Assembly (NCBI GenBank): GCA_008015155.1
Contig: SSFA01000026.1
Coordinates: 91,492-155,491 of the forward strand
Direction of reading: 5' to 3'
DNA from: Thiothrix sp.
GTDB lineage: Bacteria; Pseudomonadota; Gammaproteobacteria; Thiotrichales; Thiotrichaceae
Length of the DNA stretch: 64,000 nt
Part shown: in pieces, positions 18,446 to 27,240 of the stretch
Numbering within the stretch: position 1 is the stretch's first letter
Layout: each line of letters starts with the position of its first letter
Notes under the pieces: model-generated
What the model was told of the DNA's origin: nothing
Databases searched by the model: none
Seen by the model: only the letters and a program-made list of their open reading frames with translations
Made by a program: the position numbers and the translations under genes

Positions 18446-19096
18446 ATGCGTATCGTACTTCTTGGAGCGCCAGGCTCAGGTAAAGGAACTCAAGCACAAC
18501 GCTTGACGGATATTTATAATATTCCGCAAATTTCAACCGGTGATTTATTGCGTGCCGCGGTTGCTGCAGGCACTGAACTCGGTAAACAAGCTAAAGTCGC
18601 CATGGATGCAGGCGGTCTGGTCTCTGATGATATTGTGCTAGGCATGATACGCGAACGCTTACAACAACCAGATGCTGCGAATGGCTTTATTCTGGATGGT
18701 TTCCCACGCAATTTAAGCCAAGCAGCAAGCTTGGATAAATTGCTAGCTGAAGTGGGCCAACCGATTGATGCTGGTCTCTTAATCGATGTTGATTTTGATA
18801 TTCTGTTGAAACGTTTAACCGGTCGTTTATCTTGCAAAGATTGTTCGACGGTTTACAACCGCTACTTCTCTCCACCGACTAAGGAAGGGGTATGCGATAA
18901 ATGCGGCAGTACGAATTTATATCATCGGGCTGACGATAATGAGGAAACGATTGGCAATCGCCTCAAGGTATATGAAGAAAACACCGCACCACTCATTAAC
19001 TACTATGCAGATCAAGGTCTGTTGAAACGTGTTAATGGCATTGGTGAGATGGAAGACATTACCAAAGCGATCCAAGCGGAACTGGCTACTGTTTAA
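18446..19096 (+). CDS. adk: Adenylate kinase, long zinc-binding form
   Basis: A 216-residue nucleotide kinase that interconverts ATP, AMP and ADP. The P-loop GAPGSGKGTQ is at 7-16 and the AMP site DGFPRN at about 84-89. The LID domain carries two CxxC pairs (CKDC and CDKC), so this is the zinc-stabilised form, unlike E. coli Adk. It is preceded by its own promoter and followed closely by the DUF2058 gene. Confidence 0.97.
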   Translation: MRIVLLGAPGSGKGTQAQRLTDIYNIPQISTGDLLRAAVAAGTELGKQAKVAMDAGGLVSDDIVLGMIRERLQQPDAANGFILDGFPRNLSQAASLDKLLAEVGQPIDAGLLIDVDFDILLKRLTGRLSCKDCSTVYNRYFSPPTKEGVCDKCGSTNLYHRADDNEETIGNRLKVYEENTAPLINYYADQGLLKRVNGIGEMEDITKAIQAELATV

Positions 19097-19114
19097 TATT
19101 GACGACCATTGACC

Positions 19115-19795
19115 ATGTCCAATTCACTAAGCGAACAACTGCTGAAAGCTGGCTTGATTACCCAAGCACAAATTGATCAAGCTGAACAAAATAAGCTACA
19201 GCAGAAAGAGAAGGCGAAAGAAGCGCGCGAACAGGCTAAGCTGAAGCCAGCCAAACCTAATCGTAATTTTACGCCTAAAGCCAATAAACCTGCAGCAGTC
19301 AAACCGGAAGGTGCTCCTACGCCTGAAGCGGATAAGAAGCCAGCTCCTAATAAGCCTGCGAAATCACGCAAGTCATCTGATTTAGAGCAATTCTACCGTG
19401 AGCGTAATGAGCTTGAGCGCCAAGAAAAAGCCGCTGAGGAACAACGCCGACGTGAAATGGCTGAGCGGAAAAAGCAAACGCGCCAACAGGTGCGTGAGCT
19501 GATCACTGCTCATTTGAAAAACGTGGATGATGCAGCCATCCGCTACAATTTCGTAGTGGGTGAAACTGTGAAATATCTATATGTCACCGAACAACAGCAA
19601 CAAGACTTAGCAACGGGCGCTTTAGCGATTACTTTCTTAGAAGGTAAGCGTTGTCTGATCCCTAGTGAAGTCGCTGAACAAATTTTAGCGATTGATCCTG
19701 ATAAGTTGATTGTGCTGAATAAAGATGGCGTTGAGACTGAAGAGCTCATAGTACCTGAGTTGCCTACTGAATCGCTGCCAGCTTCAGCTGAGTGA
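19115..19795 (+). CDS. DUF2058 (YaiL-like) family protein
   Basis: A 226-residue protein from the ATG at 19115; a TTG two codons upstream is possible. The N-terminus MSNSLSEQLLKAGLI is typical of DUF2058. A long K/E/A/P-rich coiled or disordered region (about 20-130) follows, then a C-terminal globular part. The function is not established; E. coli YaiL has been described only as a nucleoprotein- or polysome-associated protein. It follows adk by 18 bases, and its last 12 bases overlap the rsmI 3' end on the opposite strand. Confidence 0.85.
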   Translation: MSNSLSEQLLKAGLITQAQIDQAEQNKLQQKEKAKEAREQAKLKPAKPNRNFTPKANKPAAVKPEGAPTPEADKKPAPNKPAKSRKSSDLEQFYRERNELERQEKAAEEQRRREMAERKKQTRQQVRELITAHLKNVDDAAIRYNFVVGETVKYLYVTEQQQQDLATGALAITFLEGKRCLIPSEVAEQILAIDPDKLIVLNKDGVETEELIVPELPTESLPASAE

Positions 19796-20629
19796 TTTAC
19801 TCATCTCCATCGCTTGACGGTATAGTTTATTTTTTGCTTGCCCGGTAATCCGGGCCGCAATCTTTGCTGCTTGATTCACTGGAATCTCCTCCTCCAATAA
19901 AGCTTGCAAGACAAGTTCAACATTCACACTGCTTTCCTCTAAAACTTCTGTACAACCCTTCACTAATACAACAAATTCGCCTTTTTGCATGTCACTATCA
20001 TGACGCAAGCGGACTAGTAAATTTTGCGCCGTATCACGATAAAAGCTTTCGTATAATTTAGTTAGTTCACGCCCAATCACTAACTCACGGTCCTCACCTA
20101 GAACTGCCACTAAGTCTTCTAAAAAACCCTCAATACGATGACTAGACTCATAAAAAATTAAGGTGCGCGTTTCAGTCTTTAGTTGTGCAAAACTGGCTTG
20201 ACGTGCTGAAGATTTAGCGGATAAAAACCCTTCGAATACAAAACGATCAGTGGCTAGACCAGCTGCTGATAAGGCGGCAATAATGGCACAAGCGCCAGGG
20301 ATCGGTACTATTCTGAAACCAGCTTTAGCGACTTCTTTAACGAGATGATAGCCCGGATCGCTAATCAAGGGCGTACCCGCATCACTGACTAAGGCCACAT
20401 TCAGGCCTTGCTCTAAATCAGCCAAAACTTGAGTGACGCGCGCCGTTTCATTGTGGTCATGTAGGCTCACTAAAGGTTTCTGAAACCCCAAATGCGTCAG
20501 TAAGCGTAAAGTGACGCGTGTATCTTCTGCGTAGATTTTTTCAACTTCTTTCAGAGTCTTAATCGCACGTTCGGTAATATCGGTTAAATTACCAATTGGT
20601 GTAGCAACACAATACAAACTAGCGCTCAT
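19784..20629 (-). CDS. rsmI: RsmI 16S rRNA C1402 2'-O-methyltransferase
   Basis: A 281-residue SAM-dependent enzyme that methylates the ribose of C1402 in the decoding centre of 16S rRNA. Conserved blocks run in order: YCVATPIGNLTDIT, AEDTRVTLRLL, VSDAGTPLISDPGY, PGACAIIAAL and FEGFLSAKS. It is divergent from lpoA, the usual neighbour in gammaproteobacteria, with 146 bases between the two chosen starts. Confidence 0.96.
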   Translation of the reverse strand: MSASLYCVATPIGNLTDITERAIKTLKEVEKIYAEDTRVTLRLLTHLGFQKPLVSLHDHNETARVTQVLADLEQGLNVALVSDAGTPLISDPGYHLVKEVAKAGFRIVPIPGACAIIAALSAAGLATDRFVFEGFLSAKSSARQASFAQLKTETRTLIFYESSHRIEGFLEDLVAVLGEDRELVIGRELTKLYESFYRDTAQNLLVRLRHDSDMQKGEFVVLVKGCTEVLEESSVNVELVLQALLEEEIPVNQAAKIAARITGQAKNKLYRQAMEMSKSLS

Positions 20630-20775
20630 AGCAACCTAGGCTGGCTTTAGGGGAAGGTAGGTATGATCAGGCTTTATCGAGCTTTTTGCTATCCCCAAAA
20701 AGCTAAATCCTGCTATAGTTTCAGCCCAATGAAGCTTAAGCGCCGTTGGTTCCTCGTCTATTTAGGATAGTTATA

Positions 20776-22353
20776 ATGACAATTCAGGACTTACGCTACT
20801 CATTATCTGTGGGCTTGATGAGTGGAATGTTTATGCTGCAAGGATGCAGTCTGAGTTCCAATTTACTCAATACTAGTACTACTAGTAATTCAACTTACTC
20901 CAGTGAAAATCGTGCGACTAGCTCATTTAGAGGCAGGCCAAGTGTCGAGTTAGGCAACCAATTGTTTAAGCAAGGTCGTAAACCAGAAGCAGCAGAGGTG
21001 TATTATCAAGCTGCCTTGGGTTTGCCCTCGCCACAACGCGAGCGGGTTATTCTGCAAGCTGCAGAAGTCAGTGCTTCGTTAGGCGATGAAAAAACGACCC
21101 AACGCTATCTAAAAAACATTCCACGCCAAGCCTTGGGTGGCGAAAATCAAGCACGCTATCGCTATACTTTAGCTTTATTAGCTTTACAAAATGACCAGGC
21201 TACCCAAGCGCTGCGTTTGTTGCCTTCGTTAAGCTCAAACTTATCGGCGGGTTTACGTAGTAAAATTGCCTTAGTAAGGCAACGGGCTTTAGAGATGGGT
21301 GGTAGCTTGCCAGCTCAACAGTCCACTACTCAAGGTATCCCACCAGAACTACAACCGCAACCTGAAACGAATCAGCACCCCGTTCAAGCACAGACTATTT
21401 TACCGCGTGCTGTCGAGCGTTTAGCCGCATTACTTCCAGACGCTGGAGCCTTGGGGCCAGTCGGTAAAGAGATTTACCAAGGGATGCAAGACCAAGGTAG
21501 CCAATTTGGCACGGTGACTACCAGCACCCAATACGCGACAACAGCGGCTACTGTCCTCAGCCAATATCAACAGGCAGTCAGTGATGGTGCAGATATTATC
21601 CTTGGCCCCTTAGATAAAGAGGCTCTAGATGTGCTACTGGCCAGCAATACTTTAACTGTACCCGTCTTAAGTTTGAACTATACGACTGAGGGGCAAAGTT
21701 CACCTGCTCTTTACCAATTTGGTTTATCGCCTGAAGATGAGGCTCGCCAAGTAGCAAGTTTTACGACTAGCCGTGGTTTACGCCAAGCCCTTGTCCTCGT
21801 CCCTGATTCACAATGGGGCAATCGCTTAGCAGAAGCGTTTACAGCGGCTTATCAAGCAGCTGGGGGGCAAGTAGTTAGCAGTGTGGCTTATCCGAATAGC
21901 ACCAGCAAAGACTATCTCACTACGCTACAGGCCGCTCTAGCAAACAGCAGTGGGGCGCAGATAGTATTTTTAGGTGCATCTCCTACTCAAGCGCGCCTAA
22001 TGAAACCGTTACTGCAAGCTCAAGCACCTGAATTACCTGTTTATGCGACTTCGCATGTCTTTTCAGGGCGGTTAGAAAAAACTAAAGATGCTGATTTAGA
22101 GGGCATTATCTACACAGAAATACCTTTTGTGTTACAAAGCTTACAACAAGGCCGCTTAGATACACTCAAATACCCACGCTTATATGCCCTAGGCATGGAT
22201 GCTGTGACGATTGCTAAGAGCTTGCCAGCTCTCACCCAAAATCAACGTCTGCAAGGGCATACCGGTGAAATCAGCCTTAGCGCGAATCGTCTCATTCAAA
22301 GGCGCTTAGTGATGGCGACTTTTAAAGACGGCTTGCCGACTATTCTAGAATAA
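20776..22353 (+). CDS. lpoA: LpoA-type penicillin-binding protein activator (outer-membrane lipoprotein)
   Basis: From the ATG at 20776 the protein has 525 residues; an in-frame GTG/ATG region from 20746 would add a charged leader ahead of the signal peptide. The signal ends MLQGC, so the lipid-anchored Cys is near residue 24. The N-terminal half has helical TPR-like repeats and the C-terminal half a periplasmic-binding-protein fold (DGADIILGPLDKEA, GLRQALVLVPDSQWG), the LpoA/LppC plan. LpoA spans the periplasm to stimulate PBP1A. It shares a TAATG junction with yraN. Confidence 0.85.
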   Translation: MTIQDLRYSLSVGLMSGMFMLQGCSLSSNLLNTSTTSNSTYSSENRATSSFRGRPSVELGNQLFKQGRKPEAAEVYYQAALGLPSPQRERVILQAAEVSASLGDEKTTQRYLKNIPRQALGGENQARYRYTLALLALQNDQATQALRLLPSLSSNLSAGLRSKIALVRQRALEMGGSLPAQQSTTQGIPPELQPQPETNQHPVQAQTILPRAVERLAALLPDAGALGPVGKEIYQGMQDQGSQFGTVTTSTQYATTAATVLSQYQQAVSDGADIILGPLDKEALDVLLASNTLTVPVLSLNYTTEGQSSPALYQFGLSPEDEARQVASFTTSRGLRQALVLVPDSQWGNRLAEAFTAAYQAAGGQVVSSVAYPNSTSKDYLTTLQAALANSSGAQIVFLGASPTQARLMKPLLQAQAPELPVYATSHVFSGRLEKTKDADLEGIIYTEIPFVLQSLQQGRLDTLKYPRLYALGMDAVTIAKSLPALTQNQRLQGHTGEISLSANRLIQRRLVMATFKDGLPTILE

Positions 22354-22703
22354 TGGCTAGTCTTCAAAGCCTTGGCCAATGGGCAGAAGATCGGGCTTGC
22401 GATTACTTACAAACTCAAGGTTTTAAGTTACTCAAGCGGAATTATCGCTTACGCGGGGGTGAAATTGATATTATTGGCCAAGATGGCGATTATCTGGTCT
22501 TTGTAGAAGTTCGCTATCGTAGCAGCGAAAATTTCGGTGGAGCGCTTTACAGTGTTGATCTGCGCAAACAACAAAAAATTATTCGTACTGCTCAATATTA
22601 TTTAATGCGCTACCCACATGACTTAGCTTGCCGCTTTGATGTGATTGCCATTAATGCTCAGCAGCAGATTCATTGGCTCAAACATGCTTTTGAGCTGAGC
22701 TAA
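22353..22703 (+). CDS. yraN: YraN/UPF0102 family nuclease-like protein
   Basis: A 116-residue protein of the UPF0102 family with a restriction-endonuclease-like fold. The motif is GEIDIIGQDGDYLVFVEVRYR, with the conserved Asp and Glu-x-Lys-like core (Arg stands in for Lys, which is common). The substrate is unknown. The start overlaps the lpoA stop by one base, the same order as in E. coli. Confidence 0.92.
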   Translation: MASLQSLGQWAEDRACDYLQTQGFKLLKRNYRLRGGEIDIIGQDGDYLVFVEVRYRSSENFGGALYSVDLRKQQKIIRTAQYYLMRYPHDLACRFDVIAINAQQQIHWLKHAFELS

Positions 22704-22732
22704 GCTAAGCCTGTCACCACTTAGGAAGTATC

Positions 22733-24031
22733 ATGTCTAACACCCATCAATCTGGTTATAAACCTGTGGACTGTAATAGCGTGGAATTTTTCCGTGAGGC
22801 TAGCCCGTATATTCATAAGCATCGCGACAAAATCTTCGTGATCGCTTTTCCGGGGGAAGTGTTAGAGCAGGCAAATTTCCGCCGTATTTTACAAGACATA
22901 GCGATTATTGCGGCTTTAGGGGCGAAAATAGTACTCGTGCATGGCACACGTCCACAAATCGATCGGCGTTTAGAGCAACTAGAGCAGCCAATTCGTTTTC
23001 ATAACGGCACACGGATTACTGATCGCGAAGCCTTGCAAGCTGCACAAGAAGCCTGTGGGGCAGCACGCATCACCATTGAAAACGCACTTACGTATATGTT
23101 GGCTCAGCCAGGCGTCGGCAATATAGGCCCGGGGGTGATTTCTGGTAATTTTGTGACTGCCCGCCCCATTGGTGTACTCGATGGCGTAGATTATGGCTAT
23201 AGCGGGCAAATTCGGCGAATTCGGCATAACTTTATTCGCCAGCAATTAGAAAACCGTCACATTGTCCTATTATCTCCTTTGGGTTATTCGCCGACTGGTG
23301 AGGCGTACAACTTACGCTATGAGCAACTTGCAATTGAAGCAGCTCAAGCCCTTGAGGCTGATAAAGTCATGTTGTTAGACGAGACTTCGTTTGATCTGCC
23401 TAACAATTTAACGGTTGAAGAGGCCGAAGCTTACGTCGATCAGCACGATATGCTGCCACAAATTATTGCTGCCCTTAAACATAAGGTGGGGCGAGTACAT
23501 TTGCTGGATGCTAATGTCGATGGCATCTTATTAACTGAATTGTATACCCGCGATGGGATTGGTTGCATGATCTCGGCAGATGCTTATGAAACCGTTCGGG
23601 CTGCAGGTGTGGATGATATCAGTGGTATTCTCGATGTGATCCGTCCGATGGAGCAAGCAGGCATTCTGGTTAAGCGTTCTCGAGAGCAACTAGAATTAGA
23701 AATTAATCGCTTCCAAGTATTTGTACGCGATCAGAAAATCATAGGCTGTGCGGCTTTATACGATACAGCTGATCCTAGTATTGGTGAGTTAGCCTGTTTA
23801 GCAGTAGATCCACCTTATCGGACTGCAAATCGAGGGGATCGTTTGTTACAAGCCATTACGCAAATAGCCAAGACGCAAGGCAAGCAAAAGCTCCTAGTTT
23901 TAACAACCCAAACGACGGATTGGTTCAGGGAGCGGGGCTTTGTGGATGCAGGTATTATTGATTTACCTGAGAATAAAAAGCAGGTCTATAATCATAAACG
24001 TAATTCTAAAGTTCTTTTTAAGACCTTGTAA
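22733..24031 (+). CDS. argA: N-acetylglutamate synthase (ArgA type)
   Basis: A 432-residue enzyme that acetylates glutamate with acetyl-CoA, the first step of arginine synthesis. An amino-acid-kinase-like domain (about 1-290; KIVLVHGTRPQIDRRLEQ) binds the feedback inhibitor arginine, and a C-terminal GNAT domain (about 295-430; ELACLAVDPPYRTANRGDRLL) does the catalysis. Length agrees with E. coli ArgA (443). It follows yraN by 29 bases. Confidence 0.94.
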   Translation: MSNTHQSGYKPVDCNSVEFFREASPYIHKHRDKIFVIAFPGEVLEQANFRRILQDIAIIAALGAKIVLVHGTRPQIDRRLEQLEQPIRFHNGTRITDREALQAAQEACGAARITIENALTYMLAQPGVGNIGPGVISGNFVTARPIGVLDGVDYGYSGQIRRIRHNFIRQQLENRHIVLLSPLGYSPTGEAYNLRYEQLAIEAAQALEADKVMLLDETSFDLPNNLTVEEAEAYVDQHDMLPQIIAALKHKVGRVHLLDANVDGILLTELYTRDGIGCMISADAYETVRAAGVDDISGILDVIRPMEQAGILVKRSREQLELEINRFQVFVRDQKIIGCAALYDTADPSIGELACLAVDPPYRTANRGDRLLQAITQIAKTQGKQKLLVLTTQTTDWFRERGFVDAGIIDLPENKKQVYNHKRNSKVLFKTL

Positions 24032-24244
24032 GCGTAAGTGGTGCGTTAACCTATGACCAATTGTCAAAAAACATCGTAGGTTTGAGAGCAATTGATCTAA
24101 ATTAGTGAATCAGGTAAAACTGCTAGTACTCTAATTAGCAATAAGTATTACAGGGGCACTCAGCTGCTCCGCTCCGAAGCATTGCTTCGTTCCGGTTAGT
24201 TTTTGAACTGCACTGCCGCCTGTTATACATAGAAGGAGAGAGCC
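24032..24244. other. Intergenic stretch after argA
   Basis: 213 bases without a gene. The only clear structure is CGAAGC/GCTTCG (24175-24180 with 24184-24189, ATT loop). TTGATC with TAAAAC at a 17-base spacing, near 24090, might be a weak promoter for the next gene. AAGGAGAG before 24245 is its ribosome site. Confidence 0.4.
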
Positions 24245-25093
24245 ATGTTCAAAGCAACCCGGCAATGGTTATGGGATAAAGGTATTAATTGGCTGAATGC
24301 GATTCCGCCTGCCGATTCGCAAACCAGCGCTTATTGCAATTTTGATTTCCTCGAACATGAAGTGCGCCCAGGGGATGTGCTGTTGTTTGCCGGGCAAACC
24401 CGAGTGAGCAAAGTTATTCAAATGGTGACGCTCTCACCTTGGACTCATGCCGCTTTATATGTAGGACGGATTAATGATATTCGCGATCCCCAAGTCCGCG
24501 AAAAACTTCAGACCCATTATCCGGGCGACCCAAACGATAAATTAGTAGTCGAGTCGCTACTCGGTTATGGAACTGTAGCCAACCCACTAAGCGCTTATCG
24601 AGAAGAACATTTGCGTATTTGTCGCCCTTCAGGTTTGGATTGGCGTGATGCTGATATTGTAGTGAATGTAGCGGTTGAGCATTTGGGAATGGGTTATGAT
24701 GTTCAGCAGCTCATGGATTTAGCGCGTTTTTTATTTCCCTATGGAATTTTACCTAGACGCTGGCGCTCCTCTTTATTCCAACATAATGCGGGTCAACCTA
24801 CGCATATTATTTGCTCTAGTATGATTGCGCGTTGTTTTCAGCAAGTCCACTATCCCATTTTACCTTTGATTCATAATAATCAAGCAGCGCATCAAATCAG
24901 CCTCGAAGAACGTGACTTTCGCTTATTTATTCCCAGTGACTTCGATTACTCGCCCTATTTTGAAGTAATTAAATACCCAGCTTGGAATTTCAGTGAACTC
25001 CCTGCCTATCGAAGTTTACCTTGGCAACAAGCTAATTTAGCTATAGCTAAACCTGAGACTAATAGTAATAGTCAGCTCTTACCCAGTGCTTAA
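24245..25093 (+). CDS. YiiX/YebB-like permuted papain-fold cysteine hydrolase
   Basis: A 282-residue protein of the NlpC/P60-like superfamily in its permuted form (peptidase family C92 type). RPGDVLLFAG leads to the catalytic His in WTHAALYVG (about residue 77), and the likely catalytic Cys sits in HIICSSMIARCF (about 199), the reverse order of classic NlpC/P60 enzymes. No signal peptide is apparent. Substrates of the bacterial members are mostly unknown; amide or peptide bonds are expected. It stands alone with its own strong ribosome site GAAGGAGAG. Confidence 0.8.
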   Translation: MFKATRQWLWDKGINWLNAIPPADSQTSAYCNFDFLEHEVRPGDVLLFAGQTRVSKVIQMVTLSPWTHAALYVGRINDIRDPQVREKLQTHYPGDPNDKLVVESLLGYGTVANPLSAYREEHLRICRPSGLDWRDADIVVNVAVEHLGMGYDVQQLMDLARFLFPYGILPRRWRSSLFQHNAGQPTHIICSSMIARCFQQVHYPILPLIHNNQAAHQISLEERDFRLFIPSDFDYSPYFEVIKYPAWNFSELPAYRSLPWQQANLAIAKPETNSNSQLLPSA

Positions 25094-25149
25094 ATCTATC
25101 TATTTATACCGTGTATTTTGCTTAAAAATTGTTTTCTTTGTACAGTTTA

Positions 25150-25179
25150 CTGACAAATCAACGGGTTTTGCGGTAGAAT
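25150..25179 (+). promoter_or_regulatory. Sigma-70 type promoter before the beta-oxidation gene
   Basis: CTGACA (25150-25155), an 18-base spacer and TAGAAT (25174-25179). About 70 bases separate it from the TTG start at 25251. The leader holds a 17-codon ORF (ATG 25223, stop 25274-25276) with AGGGG before it, which overlaps the start in another frame. Confidence 0.5.
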
Positions 25180-25250
25180 CATTCGGAAAAATAGATCATT
25201 AAGCGCAACACAGGGGCCAATAATGTGCTTTATCACGCAGCTAGGTAGGC

Positions 25251-27218
25251 TTGGGCTTGCTTACTTCTACACCTGATAACTTTCAACACCTCGCTATTCG
25301 CCGTGATCAGCATGTGTTGTGGATTGGGTTAGCGGTAAAAAACTCTACGCACAATTTACTCACACCTGAAGTCTTGGCAGAGCTCCATCAGGCTTACAAA
25401 ATGGCTCAAGCTTTAGGGGTGCGCGCGTTGATTTTGCACTCAATGCAGGCTCAAGTTTTTTGTTCAGGTCTTGATTTAAGCATCCTAGAAAATAACCTAG
25501 ACTCCCAAGCACTCACTGATTTTTTAAAATCTGGACAGGATTTTTGTGAGCGACTACAGTCTTCAGCTATCGTGAGCTTAGCCATGGTTGAGGGCGAATG
25601 CGCTGGAGCTGGGCTTTCACTCGCCTTAGCTTGTCACTATTGTGTCGGCAGCTTAAGTCGCCATACTCACTTTAGCTTTCCCGAAGTCAGCCAAGGCATT
25701 CATCCCATCTGGGGCGGGATCTCACGCACTTTACAACGTATGGGAGTAACAACAGCACTCAAGTTTCTCGTTCAAACTACAGTCTTTAGTACTGAGGAAG
25801 CGATACGCTACAAATTGATTGATGCAGCCGCCACAGCTCCACAACTTAAGTTACTGAGTTTACGTTACGTAGCAGGGCAACCTGCTAAGTCTACAGCCCC
25901 CTTTAGCACTGCCTTGTTAGAAACCCTATCCGCACGCATAGTTATCAATAATCAACAACAACGCAAACTAGCTAAACAACAAGATATTGAACATTATCCT
26001 GCTGGCTCACGCTTATTGAACTTATGGCAATTACAGGGTGGGATTTTAGCTAATTTACAGGATGCGGAAATTGCTGCATTTAAACACCTAGTTACTACAG
26101 CCAGCACTCAAAATTTATTGCGCCTTGCACGCCTGAAAGCACAATTTAAAGCGATAGTCCCATTGAATGCTGATAACTATTCAAGTGTCCATATTATTGG
26201 TGCGGGGCATCTAGGTCGGGAAATTGCGGCTTGGTGTAGCTTATCTGGCTTGACTGTCAGTATTCAAGAATCTAATCCTGAAAACCTAAATTTTGCCTTA
26301 GAACGCATTCGCACTATTTTTAATACCTATTTTCAGAAAGACATTAGCAAACTAAAAGCTGCTAATGAACGAATTCATGTCGATTACGAAGGCAGTGGCA
26401 TGGCTTTAGCCGATATTGTGATTGATGCCACTCCAGACAAACTAGGCAGTAAACAAGAGTTATTAGCTAGCTTAGAAGAAAATGCGCGCCCAGATGCGCT
26501 CTTAGCGGTCACGTCTTCGCATTTACCTTTGGAGCAGCTAGCGGCGGTTTTATTAAAACCTACTCGTTTAATCGGTTTACACTTTCTTTACCCTATTACT
26601 CAACGTGAATTAGTCGAAGTTGTACATTTAGGAGAAAAGACCTCCGCAGCTGTTATTCAGCAAGCTTGTAATTTTGTTAGACAACTGAATAAACTGCCTC
26701 TACCTATACAAGCTGCCCCAGGCTTATTAGTCAACCGTATTTTACTGACTTATATCATGCAAGGGATCCGCCTACAGCAGCAAAATGTACCTAGCGTAGT
26801 AATCGATAAGGCGGGGCGTGATTTTGGCATGCCTTTAGGGCCTTTAGAATGGGCGGATGTTTTAGGTCTAGATTATTGTCGACAATTAGGCGACACTCTG
26901 GCTAAAACTAGCCCGATATTAGTGCCTGATTTATTAGTTGATATGCTTAAAGCTGGTAAATTAGGTCGAAAAAATGGCAATGGCTTTTATCGCTATCGAC
27001 ATGGGCGTATGCTAAAACCAGAACGAGCACATTGGGATGGGAATATTGCTGCTTTACAAGATAAGTTAGTCAGACAAATGTCTGAAGAAGCTGCTTTATG
27101 TTTAGAGCAAGGTATTATTGAAAATCCAGATTTATTAGATGCTGCTGTCGTGTTTGGCGCTGGATTTCCAGCATTTAGAGGGGGGCCGCTGCAATATGCG
27201 CGCAGCTGTCGTAAATAA
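25251..27218 (+). CDS. Fused enoyl-CoA hydratase/3-hydroxyacyl-CoA dehydrogenase-like protein (FadJ type)
   Basis: A 655-residue fusion: crotonase fold (about 10-200), linker, then a Rossmann-fold hydroxyacyl-CoA dehydrogenase (about 312-490) and a C-terminal helical part. In the dehydrogenase GAGHLG (317-322), the dyad His444/Glu456 and Asn495 (VNRIL) are kept, while the usual Asn of HFFNP is Tyr447. In the crotonase domain Glu145 (FPEVSQG) is kept, but the first catalytic Glu (GGGLE in the family) is Ser123 (GAGLS). So the hydratase may be weak or lost. An in-frame stop at 25242 forces a TTG start (25251 or 25257). No thiolase partner is near. Confidence 0.85.
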   Translation: MGLLTSTPDNFQHLAIRRDQHVLWIGLAVKNSTHNLLTPEVLAELHQAYKMAQALGVRALILHSMQAQVFCSGLDLSILENNLDSQALTDFLKSGQDFCERLQSSAIVSLAMVEGECAGAGLSLALACHYCVGSLSRHTHFSFPEVSQGIHPIWGGISRTLQRMGVTTALKFLVQTTVFSTEEAIRYKLIDAAATAPQLKLLSLRYVAGQPAKSTAPFSTALLETLSARIVINNQQQRKLAKQQDIEHYPAGSRLLNLWQLQGGILANLQDAEIAAFKHLVTTASTQNLLRLARLKAQFKAIVPLNADNYSSVHIIGAGHLGREIAAWCSLSGLTVSIQESNPENLNFALERIRTIFNTYFQKDISKLKAANERIHVDYEGSGMALADIVIDATPDKLGSKQELLASLEENARPDALLAVTSSHLPLEQLAAVLLKPTRLIGLHFLYPITQRELVEVVHLGEKTSAAVIQQACNFVRQLNKLPLPIQAAPGLLVNRILLTYIMQGIRLQQQNVPSVVIDKAGRDFGMPLGPLEWADVLGLDYCRQLGDTLAKTSPILVPDLLVDMLKAGKLGRKNGNGFYRYRHGRMLKPERAHWDGNIAALQDKLVRQMSEEAALCLEQGIIENPDLLDAAVVFGAGFPAFRGGPLQYARSCRK

Positions 27219-27240
27219 AGAACTACATTGAGGAACAGGC

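Noticed and set aside
24170..24195. A mobile repeat around CGAAGC/GCTTCG
   Set aside because: No second copy was seen in the window and the stem is short.
25223..25276. A frameshift at the start of the beta-oxidation gene
   Set aside because: The TTG-started frame already contains a complete crotonase N-terminus, so no missing sequence needs to be recovered from the other frame.
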